A stretch of 64,000 nt of DNA from contig NW_012236516.1 of NCBI RefSeq assembly GCF_000787575.1, forward strand, positions 608,979-672,978, written 5' to 3'. Positions 22,443-33,841 of this stretch are shown in pieces. The notes under the pieces are model-generated. The model searched no databases and had not been told where the DNA came from. It saw only the letters and a program-made list of their open reading frames with translations. The position numbers and the translations under genes were made by a program. How positions within the stretch are numbered: position 1 is the first letter of the stretch; each line of letters starts with the position of its first letter. The stretch comes from Acytostelium subglobosum LB1. Its lineage: Eukaryota; Evosea; Eumycetozoa; Acytosteliales; Acytosteliaceae.

Positions 22443-23386
22443 CCTATTATAACTATGTATCTGTATCTGTTTATACATTATATATATATATATATGTTGT
22501 GTAATGATGTTGATGATGATGAAGATACTTGAACCCAACTACTTGTCGGAGTAACAACCAAACAACATACACAGAGACCGACACACAAAGGCAATGTTGT
22601 AAACACTGACTTACTTTGGACTGATTGATCAGGTTATAGTCAGTGTAAGGTATAATTATGTAGATGGGTATGGGAACGGAAATAAACTGGTTGATTTCCA
22701 TTATGTGGACGTTACATCACAGCTCATCAGCAGCGAACATTCAGAAATTGATTTCAAGGGTTTGAGGTTAAGGCCAAACTTTGTGGGTGAGAGTGTGATT
22801 GATCGGACCCTTGATCAATACAGTGTCTTTGCATTGTCCAAGTCAAAATCAAACACGATCGTTGACGTCAAGGGTTATAATGATGATGAAACCAATTCAA
22901 TGTACATGTTTGTTTGTTTGTTTGTTTGACCCGATGATGTCCAATGGGTAAACCCATCAATGTCATTAAAACCTAAATATATGATGATGTATCAAAGAAC
23001 ATTATTGGTTGTCAATTATTATTATTACTTGTTTGTTTAGATTGGTTGATTGAATAAAAAAAGAATGATTGATTGTTTGAATGATTGAATGATAGATTGT
23101 GATGAATAGAACAGAATGATTGAATTGATGATCAATTGTGTATGTATACAACATATATTCTCTGTTTAACTCACCCTGTAATATGATGATACGATCATTG
23201 AGGATTAGTAACGTTTGTTTTACTCAAACGATTGGAAAAATGATTTGATTGAATTTTGAAAACATTTTTGAAGACGAGATGGTCGTGTCTGTGTGTGGCT
23301 GCTGCAGTGGATGTCTCTGTTATCAAACATCCGTTTGAACCATTATTATCACGACAATCACAGACTGATCCTACTCCTATCGAACA
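22443..23386. other. Divergent intergenic region, RhoGAP / RPL3
   Basis: About 940 bp, AT-rich with TTTG repeats at 22909-22929 and GATT repeats. An open frame at 22705-22929 begins with GTG and has no domain; the frames near 23195-23440 overlap the RPL3 start on the opposite strand. No extra gene called. Confidence 0.55.
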
Positions 23387-24765
23387 ATGTCTCACAGAAA
23401 GTTTGAAGGTACCTATCGACATCAATAGATCATCAATCAACTCAACTCAACTCAACTCAACTCGAACGAATCGACTCAACAACATCTTCAGACTTGCGAA
23501 TCACGATGACGATGATGGATGATGATACAGAACGAAGATACAGATGATTAACATGTTATCACCAACATAATATAGCTCCACGTCACGGTAACTTGGGTTT
23601 CCTCCCAAGAAAGAGGGCCGCCAGACACCAAGGCAAGATTAAGTCCTTCCCAAAGGATGACCGCACCAAGCCAGTTCACTTGACTGCTTTCATGGGATAC
23701 AAGGCTGGTATGACCCACGTCGTTCGTGACTTGGAGAAGCCAGGTTCCAAGATGCACAAGAAGGAGATCGTCGAGGCCGTCACCATCTTGGAGTGCCCAC
23801 CAATGTACATTGTTGGTTTGGTTGGTTACTTGGAGACCGCTCAAGGTCTTCGTCCATACAAGACCGTCTGGGCTCAGCATCTCTCCAACGAGTTCCGTCG
23901 TCGTTTCTACCGTCAGTGGTACAAGTCAACCAACCGTTTGGCCTTCACCAAGTACACCAAGAAGTACGAGGGAGACGCCAAGAAGTCGATCGACGGTGCC
24001 CTCGCCGCCATCAAGAGAAAGTGCTCCATCATCCGTGTCATTGCTCACACCCAGGTCAACAAGTTGAACCTCGGCCAGAAGAAGGCTCAGGTCATCGAGA
24101 TCCAGGTCAACGGAGGTACCGTCGCCGACAAGGTCGCATGGGCTGTCCAGCACTTTGAGAAGACCATCACCGTCGACTCCATCTTTGAGGAGAACGAGAT
24201 GATCGACGTCATCGGTGTCACCAAGGGTAAGGGTTTCAACGGTGTCATCAAGAGATGGGGTGTCCGCAAGCTGCCAAGAAAGACCCACAAGGGTTTGAGA
24301 AAGGTTGCCTGTATCGGAGCTTGGCATCCATCCCGTGTCTCGACCACCGTGCCACGTGCCGGTCAGCTCGGTTACCATCACCGTGTCGAGACCAACAAGA
24401 AGATCTACCGTATCGGTGAGGCTCAGCCAGAGAAGGGTGCCCTGCTCCCAACCGGTGCCACCGCCTTCGATATCACCAACAAGACCATCACCCCAATGGG
24501 CGGTTTCGTCAACTACGGTCTCGTCAAGTTCCAGTTCCTCATGGTCAAGGGTTGCGTTGCTGGTCCACGCAAGAGAGTCCTCACCCTCAGAAAGTCCCTC
24601 CACGAGCACACCTCCCGCTCTGCCCTCGAGAAGGTCGTCCTCAAGTTCATCGATACCTCCTCCAAGTTCGGTCACGGTCGTTTCCAGACCTCCGAGGAGA
24701 AGTTCAAGGTTATGGGCCCAATGAAGCACCAGAAGAAGCAGAAGGTCGCCGCCGCCAAGAACTAA
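23387..24765 (+). CDS. rpl3: 60S ribosomal protein L3 (uL3)
   Basis: 403 residues, full length for eukaryotic L3. Exons 23387-23408 and 23576-24765. The first exon codes only MSHRKFE plus one base; the ORF continues [21 protein letters not shown]3 sits near the peptidyl transferase centre; the W-finger region [14 protein letters not shown] and the methylated-histidine region are intact. The highly biased codons (mostly NNC/NNG) fit strong expression. The 167-nt intron is about twice the local norm and starts GTACCT. An AATAAA lies at 24813-24818, about 50 nt after the stop. Confidence 0.97.
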
Positions 24766-24812
24766 ACACTTGTCGTCCACTCCTTCCACTAGCCCACGAT
24801 GGTCGTCTTCCC

Positions 24813-24818
24813 AATAAA
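24813..24818 (+). terminator. Poly(A) signal of RPL3
   Basis: AATAAA about 50 nt past the L3 stop codon, in the expected place for the cleavage and polyadenylation signal. Confidence 0.6.
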
Positions 24819-24903
24819 CTTTCAAAGATAGGATCTAAACCAAAACCTACTCAACCTCATCGTCCTTGGACTTGTTACAAATACTTTAGATTATTTATTA
24901 TTA

Positions 24904-25338
24904 TCACAACCAGACACTTGGAGTCTGGTCCACTTCAATACTGGTGGGATTGGCGTTGTCTTTATCAGACTTTTGATCAGATTCATCTTTACCAGTTATG
25001 GTATCAACCAAATGACCTGGATGGTATATGATCATCTTTGTTAACTCATTGATGGTGTCACCAATCTTTTGGAACATTAGTTGAACATGGGGAACTGGCA
25101 AAGATTCTTGTTCAATTTTCCAGACTTTAAGGAGTCCAGATGAAAGTATTAAATCATTAGTCTATTTGAATATTGGATAATGTATTAATTAGTAAGAATA
25201 CAATAAGGAGGAGAATAGTAGATTAATTACCTTTTCACTAATCTTTTGATGGTATTTAAGTGGTTTACAATTGATTAGAGGTGTTGGGATATTCTTTGGG
25301 GAAGATCTGAGGTATCTGGTTAAGGCTCTTGAGTTCAT
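24904..25338 (-). CDS. Small hypothetical protein, possible mitochondrial import signal
   Basis: 121 residues from two exons, 25231-25338 and 24904-25161, joined phase 0 across a 69-nt intron with good GTAATT and ATAG ends. The N-terminus MNSRALTRYLRSSPKNIPTP is rich in Arg, Ser and Leu with no acidic residue, as in a mitochondrial targeting sequence (inference). The middle (VPHVQLMFQKIGDTINELTK) could form an amphipathic helix; the C-terminus is acidic and Lys/Ser/Asp rich. I recognise no family. It is convergent with RPL3; their stops are about 140 bp apart. Confidence 0.65.
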
Positions 25339-26148
25339 GTTTAGTTAAAGTTATAATATTAAAATATTATGTTATTACTATTATAAAATTACTGTATAGT
25401 TCTTATTATTATTGTTATTTTGTTATATAATTGAATCAACTTAACTTAGTTTAAATACATTATCATCTAACTCTTTTCCATCACTAGGTGGAAGGGATGT
25501 CAATCATTTAATTGACCCCCAAAAACACCAAAATGGGCTTTTTTTGCAGCCACATCGGTCAATCAAATGATTGATTATTGAAGGTTCCAGGTTCTATCAG
25601 TCAATCAATCATATTGATCTGAAACTAAAATATGCTAGAATTATTCTACATTCATTTGTAGTACTATTGATTAGATGTTCTACAACCTGTCAATAGTACT
25701 AATCAACAACAATTGGAGGGATTCTTGGATACGATGACTTCTTGGAAGTATGACCAAGGATGATCTGATTCATATCACGGCGATTGATCGTCCCTTTGAG
25801 CACTCGATGGAGCACCTTTCAAAGATAAGCAGAGCAATGAACTTTGCCTGTAGACATGTAAAGATTGGTTCGGTCAAGACAATGAAGAGATGGTCCATCT
25901 ACTACTCATTGTTATCCAAACACTTTCTACCAATGGTACTCACTCCACTTTGTCATCCACAAGGTAGCATTGAGTGACATCAACGGAACCATTCACACAA
26001 AGTAGAGATGACTTTACTATCTCAATCAATATTCAACAAAGTATAGTTCATTCTTGGTTCACATCACATTATCTGACAATATCAATATTTGTGTAAGCTC
26101 CTTAATAGATTTCATTGACTATCACGTATATATAGCATTTATTCAACT
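25339..26148. other. Intergenic region with short foldback
   Basis: 810 bp. Very AT-rich up to 25460, then a hairpin at 25500-25574 and a second small inverted repeat (25659-25670 with 25690-25701). A 75-codon open frame at 25750-25977 starts with ATG but has no recognised domain; I leave it uncalled. Confidence 0.5.
25500..25574. repeat. Hairpin with 18-bp arms
   Basis: Arms 25500-25517 and 25557-25574 pair with one mismatch (TCAATCATTTAATTGACC against its near complement) around a loop of about 39 nt that contains a T7 run. Small RNA hairpin or mini foldback; function unknown. Confidence 0.65.
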
Positions 26149-29100
26149 TTATATTGACATATTGCTGATTAAGATCGATTGGTTGTCTGCTTTTGCCACC
26201 TTGAGTGGACACTTTGGACAACATCTGTAAAAGGAGAGGTAGATAAAGCTTGGGTTGAGAGTCCTCACAGTGATCTTCATAAGGTTGGGTTGATCAACAA
26301 TTGCAATCATCTTTGTGATGATTTCATGTATGGTATTACCAATCTCATCCTTGGAGATTGATATCCAGTCGTCGACATAGATCTCCAGTAATTGGAGTGT
26401 TTGTGCTGTGCCTTGTGCGGGAATGAGTGGCAAAATAAACTCCAGCTCTGTGACGACCAATGACAATGTCTTTAGTTGTCGACATCCCTCGTAGAATCGC
26501 TGAACGTTCAAGGAGTATTCTTTTTGTTTCGTCGCATATTCACTCGGTTTGAGGATGATCTGTTGGACATTCTTGGCCTTGTAAAGGTTTTGGACTGGAT
26601 GGTCCTTGAACATGTTAATGAACGTGATGTGGTCAAGTTCATTCTCGTCCATATGTCCAAGAAGATCATACTCATCATATCCATACCCTTTGCGACAAAT
26701 GTAATTGTAGTAGCCAGTATTCTCCAGTGCACCATGAGCCCAAATGAAGTTCAGACGTGTGCCAGCGTCACTGGACAGCTTTGATAGGGCGGGCGGACCT
26801 GCTGGTGAGTTTGAGTGTATTTCTATATCTTGCAATGTTGGATGATCATCGACATAGACTCTGAACATCTCAATGAAGCATCGTGAATGGTAGTCAGACA
26901 CTCCATCTCCATCCATTTGTATCTTGACAACACTGTAAGGCTCTTGGCTATTTTGTTCGGATAGTTTGCACATTTTGCGTTCAATTATATAGTCGGGGAC
27001 CTCCATGAAACAGATATATCGTAGATTCGGCTGTCTACGGACATTGATAAAGATAATACTCTCACCACTATTGCCTCCAAAATCGAATGGCACTGTCAAT
27101 GATTGCAGACTATCAAGACATTGTTCAATGTGATCAGGGGGCAGGAAGGGAAGGTCCAGTGCATTCAAATGAAGAGGTGCCTTGGTGAACAGGCAGTACT
27201 TGGAGCCAATGTGGTTGATCATGGAGCCAATGTTGAGTGATGGTGTGACATGGTTTGAGATCACTGATGACACTGCTTGATGGAATCCAATGCATACAGT
27301 TGATAACGATACCACCCATTTTGAGTCCAAAGAGTCATTGCGAATAGTCAGGATATGTTCAATGATTTGTTTAATCAACATTGGTGAGAGTGATGGAGTT
27401 GAGAAAGTGTTTGAGTGATCTAATGATTCTAGTGAGTCCTTATAAAGCTTGGCGATCGAAGCCTTCTTGTACTGATTGTATAGTAGCATATTTCGTTCAA
27501 ACTCATCATTTCGCTCCAACCTGGCCAACAGTGCACTCTTGGAAATAGGACTAATCCATGAGGGAATCTTGAGATGGTATATCTTTAGAGTATGGCGCCA
27601 CATTAAAAGACGAAAGATCACTGTGGGATGACAACAAATACTGGCTAGATGACAAAAGTCACTTCTATATTTTGGTATGCCAATAGATTGAGTCCATGCA
27701 GCAGCATGATCAGGACACGAGTTCAGGAACTCATAGAATGTAGATTGATTAATTTGTCCTTTAGAACTTTTGATGAGTCGGTTGATGAATTGGATGTCCA
27801 ACATTGAATGGCGTGCCAGTAAGCAAAGGAATGGACCAATTATAAAGTCACGAATCGGAAGCCCTGTCTTGAACTTGTCAAGGTATGCCTCGATCCATGT
27901 GCGATATTGTTCAATAAACTGAGCATCATCCTCCAACTTGAAGCCATCAAAGGTGTTGTTCAAAGCATGTATTGCCAAATCGATGTAGTAGTCACGCTGT
28001 TCATTTGATAGTCTTCCACCCATGCCCTTGACCATGCCAAGCAATCCAGTGGCAACGCTGAGGGGATCACGAATGGATGAGTTGTGTGGTCCAAAGTTTT
28101 TTTTTTGGTCAATCGATATTGATTGTACACGATCCATTATTGGCTGCCATATATCCACACACTCGCCAAGTGATCCAAACAGTTTGGCAACACCTCCCAA
28201 GTAACACAATGTATTTGGTGTCTTGACCTCCTTCAGTACTATTGATTCCAAATGATCTTTATAAAATTGTAACTTTAAGTATGATTGATTGATTGATTGA
28301 TGATGGAAAGATGGTCAGTGAAAGATTATGGAGATCGTCCATCTGAACAAATATACAACATACATTCTGGAATGATGGACCAAGATGAGTGATTGCTTGG
28401 CACGTGATGTGTGGTGGTAGTCTGCTGAGGAGTCCGAGAAGGCGATCGGATGGTTCAACAAGTCGAAGAAGTGGTAGTAAAGATATAAAATCCTTGTCAT
28501 CGTTATAGTTGAACTGATTCTTCTTCCACTTCACCTCTACCTTCTCAAACATTTGAAATACCAAGTTTTGGTTAGCCTGTTGCTTTGTTGGATCATCGAG
28601 TGCCATTGCATAAATTGTTGATAATCCAGTGGTGAGGTACCTCTCTTCACATCCTTGAATGAACCTGTAGTAGTAGTAGTAACATAATGGTTAGTGATCG
28701 AATGATTGAATGATTGAATGATACACCTACTTGATAACAAGTTGTTTGTGATTGATTAGAAGTGATGTGGCGATGTTTGGAACCTTCTGGAGGTACTTCA
28801 ACTGTTGAGAATGATCGATGGTTCGTCCAACGAGGTCGACACTCGGAAATTTGATGAAGGATTGTGCAAGCTCATTCTCAACTGCATCATGTCCAAATGC
28901 ATATGTTATGTTGTCAAAGTACTCCTTGCTATTAATGTGTGATGATAACAATATGAAATAGGCTGTGAGTAGTTGTTGTTGACGTACAGCATCATCCTTG
29001 CATTGAACCATTCTCAAGAAGCCTGGATTGATCAAGAAGTGAGTGTGTTGATCCAGTGATGGTGGGCCATCGTGTACTCTTATGAAGGCCAATGCCAGAT

Positions 29101-29515
29101 CGAACAGAGTGATGTTGATGCCCTCCATTTGATAAATAGCTGAATAGTCAACGTGTATCATTTCTTCTTCCTCTTTAGAAGGACGTACATCTGTGATCAT
29201 TATCCTTTCAAATAATTTATACATATACACTTTGTACTGTATAGGAAAACTGGTGATTGCCTGAGCATTTATAAATGAGTTAGTTTGCAATGACTGACTG
29301 TCCATCATTGATTGAGTGTGATAACATACCTTTGATATGAGTGGCAATGCGTTTATGAAGCATACCAGGTTGTTGTTATCTTGTTTGAGGTCAACTGCCA
29401 ACAACTTATCAACTGCATTATTCAAAGGCTCCACTTCTTTCTCATCAAATATCATGTTAGGCCTGTACTTATATCTCTGCCATATCTCATTGATTACATT
29501 GATGGCACTGTCCAT
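26149..29515 (-). CDS. Large protein of unknown function, possible F-box-like segment
   Basis: About 1069 residues. Exons 28731-29515, 28364-28664, 26149-28272. The frame is open to 29539 but its first codon there is GTG, so I take the ATG at 29515; an upstream exon is possible because CAG at 29526-29528 could be an acceptor. The splice FQN-LQFYKDHLESIV was placed by frame. No domain is recognised with confidence. The N-terminal 600 residues look all-helical and may be ARM/HEAT-like. The segment around LSPMLIKQIIEHILTI and WVVSLSTVCIGFHQAVSSVI resembles the degenerate F-box plus leucine-rich layout common in dictyostelid orphan families, and the rest has LRR-like hydrophobic spacing (LQDIEIHSN, LKTLSLVVTEL). 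Function is not assigned. Confidence 0.7.
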
Positions 29516-29670
29516 CACTTTATCTCTTATCTGTATCACAAAGTCTTGCTCAATGAATCAATCAATCAAACAAAGTTTGAGTTCAATTTATCTATTTTAT
29601 TTCAATCCTATCCTTTCCAGTCCTTCCAGTCTCCCTCCTCTTATATCTCCATCATCGATCATCATTATGA

Positions 29671-31245
29671 TTATCTGTTTGTTGAGTACTGACGATAGGC
29701 ATTGTTACCATACTGATATGCATTGTTTGCCATGCTAGTCGCCATTGATGTCAACTTCTTACTTCCATCAAGTACTGCACTCGACAATGACTTGATATCA
29801 GTGTTGGCAATGTTATTGTACAAAGATGATGCAATCTCTGTAGCTTGAGCTATATTGATTGATTGATTGGTATGATTGAGTGAATGAATGAATGAATGAT
29901 TGTATGAATGTACAAACATACCTGGTATATATTTGCCAGCAGAGTATGATGATAATGAATGAGGTGATTCGTTGCGATCATAGTATTGAGCACTGGAGAT
30001 GGAGGTGGCTCCGGCAAACTTTGATAGACGTACTTGTTTGTCGGGATCATTACTATCTTGATCATTGCCAAAGTAGTGCTGTGATGAGATTGACTTGGCC
30101 TCACCAAAGTTCTTCCTTGCATAGTCTGTCTCTTGATAGTTGGTCGACTTCTTATGATCATCCCCTCTATTCAATGGCTCATACTCTGTCTCATCAGTGC
30201 TGGCATACTCTGTAGATCTGCTCTTCTTTCCATGTTGTTGAGATGATGACTTGTTATCGCTGCTACTATTGTTGTATTTAGTAATGATGGTATTTGGAAT
30301 GATGATCAATGATGAAGTACTTACTCGTGTAGTGGCTCCATTGAGAACTTGGATGATTTAGAGAACCTTGGCTCTTCCTCATCTTCTTGTTGATGATCAT
30401 TGTGTTGTTGATCCTCTTGTTGTGACTTCCTGCCACCTCCACTGTTGCCGCCACTCTTCTTAGAAGACTGTGCAGCCACGACAGTCTCTGGTATTGAGTC
30501 CCAGTCATCATCGAATGATTGTTTGGTTATTTTCTTGGCTGAACCAGTCTTCTTGACAGAGTTGCCACCACTTCCTTTCAATGTATTCTTTGACGATTCA
30601 AAGTTGTCCCATTCATTATCATCTGTGAGTGTAACAACATGAGATTGTTTATGATCGTGTCCATCCTCATGTTCGGACTGATGCTGGGTCATTGATAATG
30701 GTGCCAATGATATATCAAGACTATCACTCTCATTCAATCTGATGTATCATTGAGTTAGTATCTTTCATAAACTGAGTTCCCAACCATCTTTTCTATTACT
30801 TACGACTTGAGTGCCTTTGCTTCCAACAACTTCTTGTAGGTTGCCGCGGCGGTAGAGTCATACTTCTCCTCAATCTTTGAATTGATAATACCATGATCAG
30901 TAAAGTACTTCTTGGCCTCCTTATTTCCACCGCACTCCATTATCTTCAATTGTAATAATTTCCACTTGTCATATTTAATTGATCTAAAATGTAACAATAA
31001 ATTAGTATTCAATTAATAACAACTATTAATAACAACAATGCGTACCTAACAAATGAAATATGAGTACCAAGGAATCTGTGATTGGAGGCACAGTCTACAC
31101 AGAGATAGATAGCATATGGTAGTGAAGCCCAAATTGGATTCTTTGCATTGCAATCAAAACAAACTCTATTCTCCAACTTGTGACATTGCTTCTGGAAGAA
31201 GGCATTAACTTGATCTGCCTCAATAACTTGATCCTTATTATTCAT
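29671..31245 (-). CDS. ArfGAP (ARFGAP2/3 or Glo3-like)
   Basis: 438 residues in five exons: 31046-31245, 30804-30983, 30325-30738, 29922-30265, 29671-29849. The N-terminus is an ArfGAP zinc finger: [20 protein letters not shown] then CVDC (C-x2-C-x16-C-x2-C), with the catalytic Arg in [16 protein letters not shown], formed across the first splice. The middle is acidic and Ser/Lys rich ([12 protein letters not shown]); the C-terminal part has repeated motifs of the Glo3 type ([18 protein letters not shown], then [16 protein letters not shown]) that bind coatomer in Glo3 and ARFGAP2/3. It should stimulate GTP hydrolysis by Arf1 on COPI vesicles at the Golgi. Introns are 59-72 nt. Confidence 0.92.
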
Positions 31246-31593
31246 CTTCTTTGCAATGAAATATTTAACTTATGTTTAGATATATGTAAATATAAGTATG
31301 TAATCTGGTAAGTATATATGATAATGAAGCTCTCCTTACCTCTATAACATCCTTCCATCCATCCATCCTTTCAATCATGAATGATGTAAAGGTTGTGTTT
31401 GTGTGTGTTTGTGTGTTTGTGTGAGTACCCATCCATCCATTCAATTTCAAACAAAGAAATAGATGATGAATGAAGAGTGGGCTTGGAGTGTGCTCAATTG
31501 GGCTCACCCTTCTTCATCATCTGACTCATCTTGAAAGAAGTTGGGTGTATTTATTGGTGATGCGGCATCCTCCTCCGTTGATAGTGACAACAT
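31242..31593 (-). CDS. Possible 46-aa spliced ORF overlapping the ArfGAP start
   Basis: Candidate exons 31508-31593, 31340-31367 and 31242-31268 join in frame to a 46-residue peptide that starts [20 protein letters not shown], is acidic in the middle (DESDDEEG) and ends LQRR. Its TGA overlaps the ArfGAP ATG. It may be a separate small gene, an upstream ORF in the ArfGAP leader, or alternative 5' exons: one-base different splicing would let the third exon read in frame into ArfGAP. Splice sites are plausible (GTGAGC, GTAAGG) but unproven. Confidence 0.25.
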
Positions 31594-31712
31594 AAGCAGA
31601 TTCTTGTATGATTAGAAAATGCCTTACTATATTTGTACAAGTCAGTCAAATGTCAGTGTCCAGAATTATAGGATATACATATTTAAAGAAAGTATCTTTA
31701 TTATTGGTAGAA

Positions 31713-31967
31713 TCATTCAAGTTTGTAATTATTATATTTGATGTGGTTGAAATCTTCTACAAAGTCTGATGAACTGAGGGAGGAATCAGATCCAACCAAT
31801 GGATTTAACAGCATACGATATTCACTATTCCTGTTAATAAAAATATTACCAAAAAATTGAAATTAAAAAAGATAAAAGGTTAAAAAATAATATTATTATT
31901 ATTATTATTATAGATATTTAACGACATACCCTTCCTCATGTCCTCTCAAAACTGATACCATGATCAT
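31713..31967 (-). CDS. Small spliced gene, 51-residue hypothetical protein
   Basis: Two exons, 31930-31967 and 31713-31830, with a 99-nt AT-rich intron (GTATGT to TAACAG) containing ATT repeats. The joined product starts MIMVSVLRGHEEG and continues NSEYRMLLNPLVGSD, then an acidic and Ser-rich stretch, and ends NYKLE. Each exon is far below usual ORF cut-offs, but both splice sites are strong, the join keeps frame, and composition outside the exons drops to nearly pure A/T. No family recognised. The second ATG (31961) is an alternative start. Confidence 0.5.
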
Positions 31968-32385
31968 TATTAATAATAATATAATAATTAATTTCATAAA
32001 AGATCTGGTTCCTTTTAATGTTCTTGGTGGATGATATTGTAATAATTGAATGAACTAATGATTGATAGTTTGATTGAAACCGGTTTCAATATATATTGGA
32101 TAAATTATCATTTATATATTGATGTTATTATTATAATTTATTTAACGGGACAACGATCAACTTTGTAAATATCACACACACACACACACACACACAAACA
32201 TTAATAATGGATTCCACGAGTTACAACTGGTTGATACGATGGATATCAACCCGACCCAGTACCTTGCATCCAAAGAATTACCAGCAGTAATCACCATGTG
32301 TATTAGATGACCGGATCATTACATTGAATTTAATTATTCGAGGTATTGTTGATATTGTTGGTGCCAGCACCACAAGAAGATACCT
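31968..32385. other. AT-rich intergenic region
   Basis: Promoter side of the 51-aa gene and 3' flank of the FNIP gene. Contains a CA repeat at about 32173-32196 and AT-rich DNA; nothing else seen. Confidence 0.55.
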
Positions 32386-33720
32386 TCACGTGTATTGAAT
32401 GAACTGATCCTCAGCAATGGCGCCTGTAATAGGAAACAATCGCTTGATCCTATCTGATATACTCTCCTCATTGAATTGAATCAGTCGTTGTAGTGCCAAC
32501 ATGATGTAGTCTGTGCCACCTCCATCACCGACGACTACCACTACATATCCATGTAATGATTGATCGATCACCATTGTTGTGTTGATGCCAAGTGGTCTGA
32601 TGGCAATGGTGTAGGATTTTGATTGATTGCTGTTTGGATGAATGGTCAATGTTCGAATGGACGATGGTAACACATCAAACTTATTGCACTTGAAGAATGA
32701 TGACGATATCACCAGATGCTGCACACCATTGGGAACCGAGCCCTGCTGCAAGGCCATGTCAAATCGTCGTCCAAGGTTCAATGTCGTGATACCCGATGGT
32801 ATTGTTCCGGGTGGGATGGGGCAGAATGTTATCGGTGTCGCAGATGTCAGGTATCGCCACAGCTTCACAGCCAAATAGTCTAGGCCCGCCGGAATCAATC
32901 CAGTAGGCAATGGCTCATTGATCTCGAATCCAAATGAAAGTCGCTTGACTGAACTGGGGATGGATGATGTTGGGAAGCTGTTGGCGAATGAATCGTATAT
33001 CTTGAGGTAGGTCACAGAGTCTGGGATGCAAAGGACACGTGACGGATGTGGTCGGTAGGATGCCAGCATCAGTCGGAGTAGTGATTGTGGTAGGATACCG
33101 GCTGGGAGTGAGAGATCGAACGACCAGCCAAGGTAGAGACTCTGGAGTTGCTGAGGGAGGACACCTGCTCTGAGTGGTCGGTTGTACTTTTCGCCAAAGG
33201 ACAAGTGTCTGACATGATCTGGGATACAACCGGGTAGCAATGGTTGATTGAATGTATCATTGAACTTGATCCTCACGACCTTTGTATTGAGCTCCAATGT
33301 CTTTAAGTTTGACAAGTGATTGATCACCATAAAGTCATTTGATTGTAGTCTTTCACGTGCCTTTTGTTGACGTGCATTCTGTTGTTGTTGAGGTAGTTGT
33401 TGATGTTGTTGTCCACTAAAGTGATCAGCATCACCATTCAAAGAGTTCATAATCAATTGTTTGAATGATCCAAGATTGAACATTGTATTGATATTGTTGT
33501 TGTTGCTACTGCTGTTGCTACTGTCATTGTCATTGTTGTTGTCATAGATTGATCGATCTTTGAGTGATTGAACTGATAGTCTTGCATATTTACAACGATC
33601 ATTGAACATTGACTTGGAGGACAACACTACACAGACAATGTCAACATTGTCCAAGTATGATACAATGTGTCTCAACAACAAATGTGATAGAGATGTCAAG
33701 CTTGTCGATGTCATAATCAT
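32386..33720 (-). CDS. FNIP-repeat protein with F-box-like N-terminus
   Basis: 444 residues, no intron. The first 60 residues (LSHLLLRHIVSYLDNVDIVC, then VVLSSKSMF) look like a degenerate F-box. An Asn/Ser- and Gln-rich spacer follows. From about residue 155 there are six or more FNIP-type repeats of about 22 residues, for example FNDTFNQPLLPGCIPDHVRH, YNRPLRAGVLPQQLQSLYLG and FEINEPLPTGLIPAGLDYL. FNIP repeats are hugely expanded in dictyostelids and form LRR-like solenoids. The C-terminal 100 residues are non-repeat. A role as a substrate adaptor of an SCF-type ubiquitin ligase is inferred from the F-box only. Confidence 0.87.
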   Translation of the reverse strand: MIMTSTSLTSLSHLLLRHIVSYLDNVDIVCVVLSSKSMFNDRCKYARLSVQSLKDRSIYDNNNDNDSSNSSSNNNNINTMFNLGSFKQLIMNSLNGDADHFSGQQHQQLPQQQQNARQQKARERLQSNDFMVINHLSNLKTLELNTKVVRIKFNDTFNQPLLPGCIPDHVRHLSFGEKYNRPLRAGVLPQQLQSLYLGWSFDLSLPAGILPQSLLRLMLASYRPHPSRVLCIPDSVTYLKIYDSFANSFPTSSIPSSVKRLSFGFEINEPLPTGLIPAGLDYLAVKLWRYLTSATPITFCPIPPGTIPSGITTLNLGRRFDMALQQGSVPNGVQHLVISSSFFKCNKFDVLPSSIRTLTIHPNSNQSKSYTIAIRPLGINTTMVIDQSLHGYVVVVVGDGGGTDYIMLALQRLIQFNEESISDRIKRLFPITGAIAEDQFIQYT

Positions 33721-33841
33721 CCTCTTGATTGTTCTATGATTGATTGATTGATTGAATAACTAAAAATAAGATATTTGTCCATGGACATCAACTTCGTTCA
33801 TCAGCAATGAGCGCACACGAGGACAGTGGCACACAGTTTAT

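Noticed and set aside
22705-22929. 74-codon ORF upstream of the RhoGAP gene
   Set aside because: Begins with GTG, no domain, ends in a TTTG repeat.
23409-23575. Possible snoRNA in the rpl3 intron
   Set aside because: GATGATG motifs are present but no CTGA box D at proper spacing.
23926-24825. 299-codon ORF antisense to rpl3
   Set aside because: Shadow of the strongly GC3-biased L3 coding sequence; no domain.
25750-25977. 75-codon ATG-led ORF
   Set aside because: No domain, no splice partners, no codon bias; could be real but unsupported.
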